Shown here: one piece after another, positions 17,391 to 26,460 of the stretch
How the letters are laid out: each line of letters begins with the position of its first letter
Position numbering within the stretch: position 1 is the stretch's first letter
Source of the DNA: Streptomyces sp. DvalAA-43
GTDB lineage: Bacteria; Actinomycetota; Actinomycetes; Streptomycetales; Streptomycetaceae
Length of the DNA stretch: 64,000 nt
Assembly (NCBI RefSeq): GCF_900091725.1
Contig: NZ_FMBW01000087.1
Coordinates: 248,001-312,000, forward strand
Direction: 5' to 3'
Position numbers and translations under genes: made by a program
Notes under the pieces: model-generated
What the model saw: only the letters and a program-made list of their open reading frames with translations
Databases searched by the model: none
Told to the model about the DNA's origin: nothing

Positions 17391-18143
17391 TCACCTGACC
17401 GGAAGGTGATAGCCCACCCGGAAGCGGTCGGCGGGCACCACCACGTCCGCCGTCTCGACCGGGCGGCCCGATGCGTAGTACGTCCGCTCGATCACCATCA
17501 CCACATGCCCCGGCACCCCACCGAGCGCCAGGAGCTCCTCCGCCAGCCCCGGGCGCGCACCGACCTGCTCGGCCACGTTGTCCACGACGACGTCGATCGC
17601 GGCCATCCGCTCGACCACGCCACAGCCGCCCAGCGGGCCCTCCTCCGGCAGCATCACCGGCGTCCGCCCGGTCACGGCGAGCGGCTCCCAGGAGGTGGAG
17701 AGCATCATCGGTTCCCCGGCCTCGCGGAAGGTGTACCGCGTCCGCATCACCCGGTCGCCCGGCTCGATGCCCAGCCGCTCGGCGATCTCGGCGCTCGCCC
17801 CCTCCTGCTCGCTGCGGGACTCCCACGTCCCGCGCACCCCCTCCGCCGTCTGCTCCTGACGGAACGGACTGGCGCCGGCCGCGGGCCGGTAGCCGGAACG
17901 GGCGATCCGCCGCGGAACGGGACGCTCGCGCACATACGTGCCGGAACCGGAACGCCCCTCCACCAGCCCCTCGGCCATCAGCACCTTCCGCGCCTCCAGC
18001 GCGACGGTGTCCGAGACCCCGTACTCCTCGCGGATACGCGCCTGCGAAGGCAGGCGCGTATGCGGCGGCAGCGAACCGTTGACGATCTTCTCTCTCAGAT
18101 CGCTTGCAACGCGCAAATACGCGGGCTGCTCACCGAAAGTCAC
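17391..18143 (-). CDS. GntR/HutC-family transcriptional regulator
   Basis: This 250-residue repressor has a winged HTH at about residues 5-75 (YLRVASDLREKIVNGSLPPHTRLPSQARIREEYGVS, then GRSGSGTYV) followed by a UTRA effector domain (about 110-245, with RTRYTFREAGEPMMLSTSWEPL and VVMVIERTYYASGRPVE). The UTRA domain marks the HutC subfamily, which binds small molecules such as sugars or amino-acid derivatives. The start is GTG 18143 with GGGAG upstream. The frame is open further but loses similarity. Two tight palindromes lie 18-53 bp upstream, suggesting autoregulation. No obvious target operon is adjacent, since the next gene upstream encodes the subtilisin. Confidence 0.88.
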   Translation of the reverse strand: MTFGEQPAYLRVASDLREKIVNGSLPPHTRLPSQARIREEYGVSDTVALEARKVLMAEGLVEGRSGSGTYVRERPVPRRIARSGYRPAAGASPFRQEQTAEGVRGTWESRSEQEGASAEIAERLGIEPGDRVMRTRYTFREAGEPMMLSTSWEPLAVTGRTPVMLPEEGPLGGCGVVERMAAIDVVVDNVAEQVGARPGLAEELLALGGVPGHVVMVIERTYYASGRPVETADVVVPADRFRVGYHLPVR

Positions 18144-18160
18144 AGGCCACTCCCAACAGG

Positions 18161-18196
18161 TTGACAGTCTGCAACAGACTGACAACCGTCGGTTGT
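18161..18196. promoter_or_regulatory. Two adjoining palindromes upstream of the GntR gene (putative operators)
   Basis: The first is TTGACAGTCTG CAA CAGACTGACAA (18161-18185), 11-bp arms with one mismatch. The second is ACAACCG T CGGTTGT (18182-18196), 7-bp perfect arms sharing four bases with the first. They lie just upstream of the GTG at 18143. GntR dimers bind such dyads, so this is a likely autoregulatory operator. Confidence 0.65.
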
Positions 18197-18349
18197 GAAC
18201 CGCAAGCACAGGCCAAAGATTCACTCGAAGTGATGATTCGCTCTGCGCTTATGCATATCCGGCCGTCGCCCACCAGAGGGATCTCAGCTCTTCTCACTCC
18301 TCATCCCCGCCTCCGGTTCACCGCAACCTTGTTCGACCCCACACGCGAA

Positions 18350-18377
18350 GGGGGCGACTGCCGCAGCAGCCGCCCCC
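18350..18377. terminator. Stem-loop downstream of subtilisin gene
   Basis: GGGGGCG-A-CTGC, loop CGCA, then GCAG-C-CGCCCCC forms an 11-bp stem with one internal mismatch. It lies between the 3' end of the protease gene and the GntR gene promoter, and is probably the protease terminator. Confidence 0.55.
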
Positions 18378-18385
18378 GATGTCCG

Positions 18386-18451
18386 ACGCGTCGCGCACGC
18401 GTCGCGCGTGCATCACGCATGCATCACCCACGCGTCACGCACGACGCATCG
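18386..18451. repeat. Six 11-bp tandem repeats near the 3' end of the subtilisin gene
   Basis: Six consecutive 11-mers, consensus ACGCGTCRCGC, run from 18386 to 18451: the first two are identical and the rest drift at several positions. They end 18 bp short of the protease stop codon at 18470. The unit length equals one helical turn. Confidence 0.75.
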
Positions 18452-18469
18452 TGACCGGAACCCTCGTCA

Positions 18470-20056
18470 TCAGAACTGCAGACCCCAGGAGTTGACCTTC
18501 CCGGTGTCCCCCGCCGCGTTGTCGCCGACCCGCAGCTTCCAGGTGCCGTCGGCCACCTCGGACGAGGCGTTCACCGTGTAGGTGGTGTTCACGTCGTCGG
18601 CGCTGCCGCCGGTCCCGTACGCCTTCAGGTTGTAGACCGAACCGTCGGGCGCGACCAGGTCGATCTTCAGGTCGCCGCTGTAGGTGTGCGTGATGTTCAC
18701 GGGCACGCTCAGCGCGGCCGGCGCGTTGCCGGTGACACCGGTGACGGTGATCGGCGACTCGACGGTGGAGTTGTCACCGATGGCGTAGCTCGTCGCGCTC
18801 TCGAACTTCTTGCCGGCCGGCGGGGTGGTGGAGCCGCTGCCGACGTTCAGCAGGCGGTTCGGCGAGCCCGTGCCCGGGTTGGTCACCACTCCGGTGCTGG
18901 CCGCGGCGACCAGCCCGGCGGAGACCTGTGCCGGGCTGTCGCTCGGGTGATCGGCCAGGTAGAGGGCCGCGGCACCGGCCACGTGCGGGGTCGCCATCGA
19001 CGTACCGGAGATCGTGTTGGTGGCGCTGTCGCCGGTGTTCCAGGCCGAGGTGATCGACGAGCCGGGGCCGAAGATGTCCACCACGCTGCCGTAGTTGGAG
19101 AAGCTGGAGCGGGCGTCGGTGCTGGTGGTGGAGCCGACCGTGATGGCCTCGGTGACCCGGGCCGGGGACTTCGTGGAGGCATTGGTCGACTCGTTGCCCG
19201 CGGCGACGGCGTAGGTGATGCCGGACGCGACCGACTTGCGCACGGCGGCGTCGAGCACCGAGTCCGCCCCGCCGCCCAGGCTCATGTTGGCCACCGCGGG
19301 CTTGACGGCGTTCGCCGTCACCCAGTCGATGCCCGCGACGACCTGCGCGGTCGTGCCGGAACCACTGTTGTCGAGGACCCGGACGGCGACGATCTTCGCC
19401 TTCTTGGCCACTCCGTACGCCGAACCGGCGACGGTGCCCGCCACATGGGTGCCGTGGCCGTAGCCGTCCTGCGCGGTGTTGTCGTTGTCGATGGCGTCGT
19501 AGCCGTACGAGGCCCGGCCGCCGAAGTCGCTGTGGGTGATCCGTACACCGGTGTCGATGATGTACGCGGTGACACCCGCGCCGCCGTTGTCGGGATAGGT
19601 GTAACTCTGGTTCAGCGGAAGGGACTTCTGGTCGATCCGGTCGAGGCCCCAGGAGGGCGGCGAGGGCTGGGTGCCGGTGACCCGGAAGGTCCGGTTCTGC
19701 ACCACGGACTCGACGGCCGGGTCGGCGGCGAACTTCTTCGCCTGGCTCTCCGAGAGCTCCACCGCGTAGCCGTTGACGGCGGCGCGGTAGGTCTTCTTGA
19801 TCCTGGCGCCGTACTCCTCGGCGAGTGCCCTGCCCTTCGCGGAACCCGCCTCGGCCGCCGACTCGTCGAGCGTGACGATGTAGCTGCCGCTGATGGTGCC
19901 CGGGGCGCCCGCGTTCTGGATCAGGCCTTCCGCCGCCGGCGCGGACGCCGAGGCCGGGAACACCGCCGCGCCGGAGAGCGCGAGGGCCGCACCGGCCATG
20001 ACACTCACCGCGGCGATTCTTCGGCGTGCGTGGGGGGTGTGACGCGTCACTGACAT
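18470..20056 (-). CDS. Secreted S8 (subtilisin/kexin-like) serine protease with inhibitor pro-region and P-domain
   Basis: This 528-residue exported endopeptidase has a signal peptide (about 1-40) and an inhibitor_I9 propeptide (about 55-125, GSYIVTLDESA to PAVESVVQN). The S8 catalytic domain carries Asp168 in IIDTGV, His201 in GHGTHVAG, oxyanion Asn288 in AAGNES and Ser353 in GTSMATPHVAG. A Pro/Gly linker at about 400-412 is followed by a proprotein-convertase P-domain (about 415-528, ITHTYSGDLKIDLVAPDG, WKLRVGDNAAGDTG). The architecture matches streptomycete aqualysin-like proteases. ATG 20056 has GGAGGAC upstream. It is monocistronic and divergent from the threonine-synthase-like gene. Confidence 0.95.
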   Translation of the reverse strand: MSVTRHTPHARRRIAAVSVMAGAALALSGAAVFPASASAPAAEGLIQNAGAPGTISGSYIVTLDESAAEAGSAKGRALAEEYGARIKKTYRAAVNGYAVELSESQAKKFAADPAVESVVQNRTFRVTGTQPSPPSWGLDRIDQKSLPLNQSYTYPDNGGAGVTAYIIDTGVRITHSDFGGRASYGYDAIDNDNTAQDGYGHGTHVAGTVAGSAYGVAKKAKIVAVRVLDNSGSGTTAQVVAGIDWVTANAVKPAVANMSLGGGADSVLDAAVRKSVASGITYAVAAGNESTNASTKSPARVTEAITVGSTTSTDARSSFSNYGSVVDIFGPGSSITSAWNTGDSATNTISGTSMATPHVAGAAALYLADHPSDSPAQVSAGLVAAASTGVVTNPGTGSPNRLLNVGSGSTTPPAGKKFESATSYAIGDNSTVESPITVTGVTGNAPAALSVPVNITHTYSGDLKIDLVAPDGSVYNLKAYGTGGSADDVNTTYTVNASSEVADGTWKLRVGDNAAGDTGKVNSWGLQF

Positions 20057-20302
20057 GTGGGGGGTCCTCCTCGATTGCGGTGCTCCGGTGGGGGGGGTTC
20101 ACATGCGGTCGAGACGGCGCAGGGACGGGGCGACATGGACGTGAATGCCATGGGCATGACAATCCATTGCTGCGGGTTCCACACCGCCCAAGGCCCTGCC
20201 GACAGCGAAAGATTGACCGATTCTTGGGAATCGCACAAGGGTGCGCTGGGCTCCGCAATACCTTCGCCATGGAGCGGCCACACGCCTGACATGCTGACCG
20301 GC

Positions 20303-21400
20303 ATGCCCGCATACCTCTGCCCGCAGGACGGCACCCGCGCCGACATCACCGCTCTCACCTGGTGCTGCCCGGTCTGCCGCGGCCCCTGGGACCTCGAATT
20401 CGAGCCCTCCGGCCCGCTCTCGCTCAACTCCCTGGCCGGTCGGGTCAATTCACTGTGGCGTTACGAGGAGGTGCTGCCCCTCTCCGCCCCCGCGACCACG
20501 CTCGGCGAGGGCCGCACCCCGCTCGTCCCGCTCACCGGCACGGTCTCGGCCAAGCTCGACTTCCTGATGCCGACGCTCTCCTTCAAGGACCGCGGCGCGG
20601 TGATGCTCGCCGAGCTGGCCCGCCGGCTGTCGCCCGAGCGCGTCGTCGCGGACAGCAGCGGCAACGCCGGAACGGCCGTCGCCGCGTACTGCGCCCGCGC
20701 CTCGCTCCCCTGCACGGTGTACGTCCCCGAGGGCACCTCCCCGAAGAAGACCGAGCAGATCCGGGCCCACGGCGCCCGCCTGGAGATCGTCCCCGGCGAC
20801 CGCGAGGCGACCGCGGCCGCCGCCCGTACCGCCGCCGACGCCCCCGGCACCTTCTACGCCTCGCACGTCTTCAACCCGTACTTCCTGCACGGCACGAAGA
20901 CCTATGTGTACGAGCTGTGGGAGGACCTCGGCGGCCGCCTCCCGGACGCCATCGCCGTACCGGCCGGCAACGGCACCCTTCTCCTCGGCGCGGCCCTCGC
21001 CACCGCCGAGCTCCACGCCCAGGGGCTGATCGACCGGCGCCCGGCGCTGATCGCCGTGCAGGCCGAGGCCGTGTCCCCGCTGGCCGCCGCCTTCCGCGCG
21101 GGCGCCGACGACCTGCCCGACGCCCCGGCCGGCCCCGCCGCCCCCACCCTCGCCGAGGGCATCGCCATCCCCCGCCCGCCGCGCGCCCGTGCCATCCTGG
21201 CCGCCGTCCGCGAGTTGGGCGGCACCTTCCTCACGGTGACCGAGGACCGGATCCGCGCCGCGCAGCTGGATCTGGCCGCCCGCGGGTTCTACGTGGAGAC
21301 GACGGGCGTCGCCTGCTGGGCCGCGGTCGGCGACTGGACGGACCGGAGCGTCGTCGTCCCCCTGTGCGGCGCGGGCCTCAAGACCGGCCTCGCCCCCTGA
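20303..21400 (+). CDS. PLP-dependent threonine-synthase-like enzyme
   Basis: This 365-residue fold-type II PLP enzyme has the Schiff-base lysine in SFKDRGA, the phosphate-binding/substrate loop SSGNAGTAVA and the later PAGNGTLLLGA cofactor loop. The first 30 residues carry a CP(Q)D...CCPVC pair like the small zinc-ribbon on actinobacterial threonine synthases. The gene stands alone, away from hom/thrB, so it may be a paralogue with another beta-replacement or elimination reaction. Two starts are close (20291 and 20303), neither with a strong ribosome site. The later one places the zinc motif at residue 5. Confidence 0.8.
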   Translation: MPAYLCPQDGTRADITALTWCCPVCRGPWDLEFEPSGPLSLNSLAGRVNSLWRYEEVLPLSAPATTLGEGRTPLVPLTGTVSAKLDFLMPTLSFKDRGAVMLAELARRLSPERVVADSSGNAGTAVAAYCARASLPCTVYVPEGTSPKKTEQIRAHGARLEIVPGDREATAAAARTAADAPGTFYASHVFNPYFLHGTKTYVYELWEDLGGRLPDAIAVPAGNGTLLLGAALATAELHAQGLIDRRPALIAVQAEAVSPLAAAFRAGADDLPDAPAGPAAPTLAEGIAIPRPPRARAILAAVRELGGTFLTVTEDRIRAAQLDLAARGFYVETTGVACWAAVGDWTDRSVVVPLCGAGLKTGLAP

Positions 21401-21453
21401 CGGACTCGCCCCCTCTGCCGGACTCGCCCCTGACTGCCTCGCCCCCTGACGGA
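21388..21453. repeat. Four imperfect 15-18-bp repeats spanning the threonine-synthase-like stop codon
   Basis: CTCGCCCCCTGACGGA covers the stop of the enzyme gene (TGA at 21398-21400) and recurs exactly at 21438-21453. Two drifted copies lie at 21405-21422 and 21423-21437. The repeats reproduce the LAP-stop junction. Confidence 0.75.
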
Positions 21454-21610
21454 GCGCCCCCGGCAGCCACAGCCCCGCCCGCCGCCACATCGATCGGACC
21501 ACCGGCGCCCGCCGCCTCGCCAATCGGACCACCGACGCCCACCGCCTCATCAGCCGTTCACCCCGCGCGCCGCGCACCACCACGCGCCGCGCGCTTCCTA
21601 CCTTCGTACG

Positions 21611-24256
21611 GTGAGCCTCTCGCGCGTCCGTCTCCTCACGTCCCTTGCATCCCTCGCGGCCCTCACGTCCCTCGCGCTCCTGGTCGCGGGCACGTTGATC
21701 GCGCCGGAGGCGCCCGTCTCGTACGCGGCGGCCTCTCCGTCCCCGACGGGCGCCGCCTGCGGCCGGGACACCGACCCCGCCTGGGCCCCGGCCTCCACCC
21801 GGTACGGCGAGGCGGCCGGCTACGACCCCTACACCGGCAATGGCTATCTGGGCCACCGGGTGCCCGCCGCGGGTGCCGGATACGCCGCGACGGGCGAGAA
21901 GACCGGCTGGCCGCTGTTCACCCCGCGCTACGACGGCGCGTTCGTCTCCGGCCTGTTCGGGCGCGACAAGGACCTCGCCGCCGGCCGCGAGGTGGTCGCC
22001 GCGCTGCCGAGCTGGACGAACCTCGACGTACGCGTCGGCGACGAGACCTACGGCTCCGGCACACCCCCCGGCCGGATCTCGCACTACCGCCAGACGCTCT
22101 TCCTGCACTGCGGACTGGTGCGTACGTCACTGCGGTGGACCACGGCCGACGGGCGCGCGACCGACCTGACGTACGAGGTGCTCGCCGACCGGTCCGATGT
22201 GCACACGGGCGCCGTACGCCTGAGCATGACACCGCACTGGAACGGCACCGCGACCGTCACCGGCCGACTCGACCCGAGGGGCGCACGCCGGCTCGATCTC
22301 GACGACGACGGTACGTTCCGCACCCGGGGCACCGGGATCGCGGGCGCGATCGTCCAGACCGTGCGCGCCGGAGCGCCGGGCACCGGTGCGCCGGTCGAGG
22401 CGCGGAGCGCGCACCGGGTGCGCGACGGGCGTACGTACACCTTCGAGAAGTACGTCGGCGTCGACACCGCGCTCACCTCCCCCGACCCGCGCACCGCCGC
22501 CCGTGACGCCTCCCGGCGCGCGGCCCGGCGCGGCTGGTCCGGGGTCCTGACGGCGAACGCGGCCGCCTGGCGGCGGGCCTGGGCGTCCGACATCTCCGTA
22601 CCGGACGGTCCCGAGCTCCAGAAATGGCTGCGGGCGGCGCAGTACGGACTGCTGGCCTCCACTCGGACGGGGTCCCGCGACAGCATCGCACCGGCCGGTC
22701 TGACCAGCGACAACTACGCCGGCATGGTGTTCTGGGACGCCGAGACGTGGATGTACCCGGGGCTGCTGGCCACCCGCCCCGAGCTGGCCCGCACGGTCGT
22801 CGAGTACCGCTACCGCACCCGCGACGCCGCCCGCGCCAACGCCCGGAAGCTGGGGTTCCAGGGCCTGTTCTATCCCTGGACGAGCGCGAGCGGGGGCGAC
22901 CTGTGGTCCGAGTGCCAGAGCTGGAACCCCCCGCACTGCGTCACCCAGAACCACCTCCAGGGCGATGTGTCGCTGGCCGTCTGGCAGTTCTACCTGGCCA
23001 CCGGTGACCGCGACTGGCTGGCCGGCCACGGCTGGCCGCTGCTCCAGGGCATCGCCGACTTCTGGGTGTCGCGGGCCACCGCCGACGCCGACGGCGGCTA
23101 CTCGGTGAAGGAGGTCGCGGGCCCCGACGAGTACAGCAACGGCGTCACCGACGGGGTCTTCACCAACGCGGTCGCCGCCACCGCCCTGCGCAACGCCACC
23201 AGGGCGGCGCAGCTGCTCGGACACCCCGCACCGGCCGAGTGGCAGCGGGTCGCGGACGGCCTGCGCATCCCGTACGACCCGGCGCGCAAGCTCTTCCTCC
23301 AGTACGCGGGCTACAACGGCTCGACGATCAAGCAGGCCGACACGGTGCTGCTGATCTATCCGCTGGAGTGGCCGATGGAGCCGGGCGCCGCAGCGGCCAC
23401 GCTCGACTACTACGCGGCCCGCACCGATCCGGACGGCCCGGCCATGACCGACTCGGTCCATGCGATCGACGCGGCCACGATCGGAGAGCCCGGCTGCGCG
23501 ACATACACCTATCTCCAGCGTGCCGTGCGCCCGTTCGTGCGCGGCCCGTACGCCCTGTTCAGCGAGGCCAGGGGCGCGAAGTCCGGCGCACAGGACCCCT
23601 TGTCGGGCTCCCCCGCGGAGGACTTCCTCACCGGGAAGGGCGGGTTCCTCCAGGTCTTCACTCACGGCCTGACGGGCCTGCGGCTACGGGAGGACGGGGT
23701 ACGTCTCGATCCGATGCTGCCGCCGCAACTGGGCAGCGGCGTCACACTGACGGGCCTGCGCTACCGGGGCCGCACGTACGACCTCGCGATCGGCCCCCGG
23801 ACGACCACGGTCCGGCTGGCCTCCGGCGCCCCCTTCACCGTCCACTCCCCCGAGGGCCCCCGCCTGCTCACCGGCACGCTCGCTCTCCCCACGCGTCGCC
23901 CCGACCTCGCGGCGACGACCGATGCGGCCCGCTGCCGCCCGGCGACGGCGACCTCGGAGGCCCCCGGCCTGTACGCGGCCGCCGCGGTGGACGGCAGCCC
24001 GGCCACCGCCTGGTATCCGGACGGCAGGACGGGCGCACTGACGGTGGACCTGGGGCGCGCGGCCGCGGTCACCTCGGCCGAACCGGAGTGGACGGACACG
24101 CACCCGGCCTCGTACCACCTGGAGACCTCGCCCGACGGCACCCGCTGGCAGCCGTACCTGGCGGGAACGGTGGCCCGGCTGGTGCGGCTCACGGTCACCT
24201 CCGACGACGAGCAGAAGCCCGCAGGTGTAAGGGAGTTGACGATCACGCAGCCCTAG
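21611..24256 (+). CDS. Secreted GH65-family glycosidase with C-terminal F5/8-type (discoidin-like) domain
   Basis: This 881-residue exported enzyme has a signal peptide of about 40 residues (LLTSLASLAALTSLALLVAG), the N-terminal beta-sandwich of GH65 proteins (NGYLGHRVPA, RISHYRQTLFLHCGLVR) and an (alpha/alpha)6 catalytic barrel (about 340-700). Within the barrel are FWDAETWMYPG, DLWSECQSWNPPHC and the general-acid Glu501 in VKEVAGPDEYSNG. The remainder is a carbohydrate-binding galactose-binding-like domain with AAAVDGSPATAWYPDG. Family members are acid trehalases, kojibiose- or related alpha-glucoside hydrolases and phosphorylases. An extracellular protein suggests hydrolysis, substrate uncertain. 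The start is GTG 21611, and it appears monocistronic. Confidence 0.85.
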   Translation: MSLSRVRLLTSLASLAALTSLALLVAGTLIAPEAPVSYAAASPSPTGAACGRDTDPAWAPASTRYGEAAGYDPYTGNGYLGHRVPAAGAGYAATGEKTGWPLFTPRYDGAFVSGLFGRDKDLAAGREVVAALPSWTNLDVRVGDETYGSGTPPGRISHYRQTLFLHCGLVRTSLRWTTADGRATDLTYEVLADRSDVHTGAVRLSMTPHWNGTATVTGRLDPRGARRLDLDDDGTFRTRGTGIAGAIVQTVRAGAPGTGAPVEARSAHRVRDGRTYTFEKYVGVDTALTSPDPRTAARDASRRAARRGWSGVLTANAAAWRRAWASDISVPDGPELQKWLRAAQYGLLASTRTGSRDSIAPAGLTSDNYAGMVFWDAETWMYPGLLATRPELARTVVEYRYRTRDAARANARKLGFQGLFYPWTSASGGDLWSECQSWNPPHCVTQNHLQGDVSLAVWQFYLATGDRDWLAGHGWPLLQGIADFWVSRATADADGGYSVKEVAGPDEYSNGVTDGVFTNAVAATALRNATRAAQLLGHPAPAEWQRVADGLRIPYDPARKLFLQYAGYNGSTIKQADTVLLIYPLEWPMEPGAAAATLDYYAARTDPDGPAMTDSVHAIDAATIGEPGCATYTYLQRAVRPFVRGPYALFSEARGAKSGAQDPLSGSPAEDFLTGKGGFLQVFTHGLTGLRLREDGVRLDPMLPPQLGSGVTLTGLRYRGRTYDLAIGPRTTTVRLASGAPFTVHSPEGPRLLTGTLALPTRRPDLAATTDAARCRPATATSEAPGLYAAAAVDGSPATAWYPDGRTGALTVDLGRAAAVTSAEPEWTDTHPASYHLETSPDGTRWQPYLAGTVARLVRLTVTSDDEQKPAGVRELTITQP

Positions 24257-24277
24257 TCGAAAGGTCGGCGCGAAGGC

Positions 24278-24778
24278 TCAGCCCCGCGGAGAGAAGTAGT
24301 GGGCACCCTTCTCGATCAGATGCGAGGCATAGGCCCGCCCCAGGGCCGGCTTCCCCCGATACATCCCCACATAACCGCACGCGCCGTCGACCACGACCGG
24401 GCGGGCGAAACAGGCGAACTGATTGCGCTGCTTCTCCTCCGCCCACGCCATCGCGGCCGGATCGATCCGGTCACTGACCAGGACGGGGAAGGCCGCGACG
24501 CCCGTCTGCATCCCGACGGGCAGACCGCCCTTGTTCTTCTTGGCGTACGCGAGCACCTGCGTGGTGAACGCGTCGATGACGGGCACGGTGACCTCGGGCA
24601 CGGCGGCGGCCACGGTGAACAGATGCAGATTGGTGGCCGCCCACCGCATCCGGAAGTCGGCCCGCCGTCCCACGAGAACCGGAACTCCCGACCAGTCCTC
24701 CCAGCGCGGGGCACAGCCATCGGCCGCCAGTCGGCCCTCGACCGAGGCCAGGTAGTTCCGTATCGACTCTTCGCTCAT
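24278..24778 (-). CDS. Conserved hypothetical protein
   Basis: I do not recognise this 166-residue protein. It has the composition and codon bias of a real gene: MSEESIRNYLASVEGRLAADG, then mixed alpha/beta segments with FTVAAAVPEVTVPVIDAFTT, an AYAKKNKGGLPVGMQTG stretch and a C-terminal GACGYVGMYRGKPALGRAYAS. There is no signal peptide or membrane segment. ATG 24778 is preferred to the ATG 48 bp upstream because the longer N-terminus looks non-coding. It is convergent with the GH65 gene, with only 21 bp between the stops. Confidence 0.65.
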   Translation of the reverse strand: MSEESIRNYLASVEGRLAADGCAPRWEDWSGVPVLVGRRADFRMRWAATNLHLFTVAAAVPEVTVPVIDAFTTQVLAYAKKNKGGLPVGMQTGVAAFPVLVSDRIDPAAMAWAEEKQRNQFACFARPVVVDGACGYVGMYRGKPALGRAYASHLIEKGAHYFSPRG

Positions 24779-24856
24779 GGCCGCGATTGTCCACGGCCCG
24801 CCCCGCTCCACGAAATAGCGGGACACCGCGTACCCCGCCCCCTCCTCGGCGCCCCG

Positions 24857-25753
24857 TCAACGACCGCCGGGCCGGGCGCTCCCCGGCCCCGCGGCGAGGC
24901 GGGCACTGGAGGAGATGCGCGGTGACCTGCCCTGAAGGCCCGCGGCAAGCTTCCGGATCGCGGGGAGCCGGGCGAACAGCGCCTCCCCGGGACAGTTGGT
25001 GGCGAAGCCGTCACGGTGACCGGATATGGCGTCGAACTGGGCTGAAGCACCCTTGGCGTAGCGGCTGTTGTCGTTCGTGGACGTGAGCCCCACCTTGCCG
25101 GCCGGGTCGACCCCGCCCAGCCCGAGCTTCCAGGCGGCGAGGGCCGCGATGGCACGCTCCATGGCGGCCGGTACCGGCGTCCCCGGCCCGAACGTCCCGA
25201 TGGCCGCGATCCCCGTGGTGCCCTGGTTGAACCCGAGGGTGTGGGCGCCGACGACGGGCCGGTCGGCACCGCCGGCCCGCCCCTCGTAGATGGTGCCGCA
25301 CCGGTCGACGAGGAAGTTGTAACCGAAGTCGCCCCACCCTCGGTCACGGGTCTGGCCCGTGTACAGATCGCGCAGGGTCCGGGGGACGTCCGCGCAGTCG
25401 TAGCCGTTGGGGGTGTCGGTGTGATGGACGAAGACCGCCCTGACCCCGCCCGCGTAGTGGGCGTTCCGGTCACGCTTGGTCTCGTCGGCCTGCCACTGCG
25501 CCCGCGACACGATCGCGGGCCGGGGCGCCATACGGGGCAGAGCCATCGAGGCCGCCCCGAGAGCCGGAAACGACCGCCCGGTGCCGACCACCGGCACAAC
25601 CGACGGCCCGACCGCTTCGGGTCGCCACAAGGAAGGGGGCCCTTCGGGAGCCTGGTCATGGACGGCCCGCGCCGTCGCCACTCCGGCAGGTGCCACCATC
25701 AGGGGAAACACCATGGGAACGGTGGCCCACAGCGCTATTCGGTACAGACGCAC
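24857..25753 (-). CDS. Exported N-acetylmuramoyl-L-alanine amidase (PGRP/Amidase_2 type)
   Basis: This 298-residue protein has an N-terminal signal sequence (about 1-30, IALWATVPMVFPLMVAPAG), a linker, and a peptidoglycan-recognition/amidase domain (about 80-265). The zinc ligands are in VFVHHTD (first His) and SGHRD plus NCPG near the end. YNFLVDRCGTIYEGRAGG and GAHTLGFNQGTTGIAAIGTF are classic PGRP signatures. It should cleave the amide between MurNAc and L-Ala or bind muropeptides. The start is GTG 25753. The ribosome site is weak, so a downstream start in the signal peptide is possible. The tail after 265 is low-complexity. Confidence 0.9.
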   Translation of the reverse strand: MRLYRIALWATVPMVFPLMVAPAGVATARAVHDQAPEGPPSLWRPEAVGPSVVPVVGTGRSFPALGAASMALPRMAPRPAIVSRAQWQADETKRDRNAHYAGGVRAVFVHHTDTPNGYDCADVPRTLRDLYTGQTRDRGWGDFGYNFLVDRCGTIYEGRAGGADRPVVGAHTLGFNQGTTGIAAIGTFGPGTPVPAAMERAIAALAAWKLGLGGVDPAGKVGLTSTNDNSRYAKGASAQFDAISGHRDGFATNCPGEALFARLPAIRKLAAGLQGRSPRISSSARLAAGPGSARPGGR

Positions 25754-26460
25754 AGGAAAAACCTTCTCCGTCTTCCGCTTTCGGCTCCCGTCGGAATGCA
25801 GCCGGGAGCACCCATGCCCACAGCCTCACGGCGCCCCGCCCACCGCGCGCGCCGGATTAGTGCAGACAGACGATCACGAGGGGACACACCACCGCACTGC
25901 CACGCGGGCACGCGGGCACGCGGGCACTACGGCGATACGAAGGCCCGCCGACCGCTCGGACGCATGGCCTCTGTGTCCACACGGGACATCCCGTCCCCCT
26001 GGGCGCACGCCCCGGCCACCACCGATCGAGTCCATGCGCGATGTCCGGGCACACCTCACCGAGATCGCGCAGCGAGAGGACGTCAAGGGGGAGAGAGGCC
26101 GACGCACGGTGAATGAGTACCGCACCGCCTCCCGCCCCGAGGCTCAGGCCGAGCTCCACAGAGTCCCGTGCTGTGCGGGGCCTCCTCATTCCGACCAGGG
26201 CGACCGAGCTGGAGACCGACCCTCTGGGGTTCCACACCACCGCCCTGGTCTCCCAGCCCGACCGCCGCCGCCTGAAAGCTATCTGACGTCGAGTCAGAAC
26301 ATTCCGGGAGCCACACCGGTCGCCGCGCAGAACAAGAACGGGGCACCGAAGGCGCTGTACCGGCAGAACCGGCATCCCCACGGAACGGTCGAGGCCCTAA
26401 CCTGGACCAGGAACGTTCGCTACCTCTCAATCCGTACCGCCCATCGGAATGACAGGCCCC
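25754..26460. other. Intergenic region at the left edge of the accessory island
   Basis: About 700 bp separate the amidase gene from the DUF2004 gene. Its 5' part must hold the amidase promoter. GC content is lower and codon bias poorer than in flanking genes. The only coding candidate I can offer is the 57-codon frame at 26113-26286. No hairpin or attachment-site-like repeat was evident. Confidence 0.5.
26113..26286 (+). CDS. Possible small protein of unknown function
   Basis: A 57-codon frame runs from ATG 26113 to TGA 26286. It begins MSTAPPPAPRLRPSSTES and ends LVSQPDRRRLKAI. The middle part, LLIPTRATELETDPLGFHTT, reads like a real folded segment with good third-position GC. A purine-rich GGGGGAGAGAGG lies about 14 bases before the ATG, rather far. 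It could be a genuine mini-gene or the decayed end of a larger one. No family recognised. Confidence 0.3.
   Translation: MSTAPPPAPRLRPSSTESRAVRGLLIPTRATELETDPLGFHTTALVSQPDRRRLKAI

Noticed and set aside
20303..21400. Assignment as the housekeeping thrC
   Set aside because: The enzyme looks threonine-synthase-like but stands away from hom/thrB, so no gene symbol was given.
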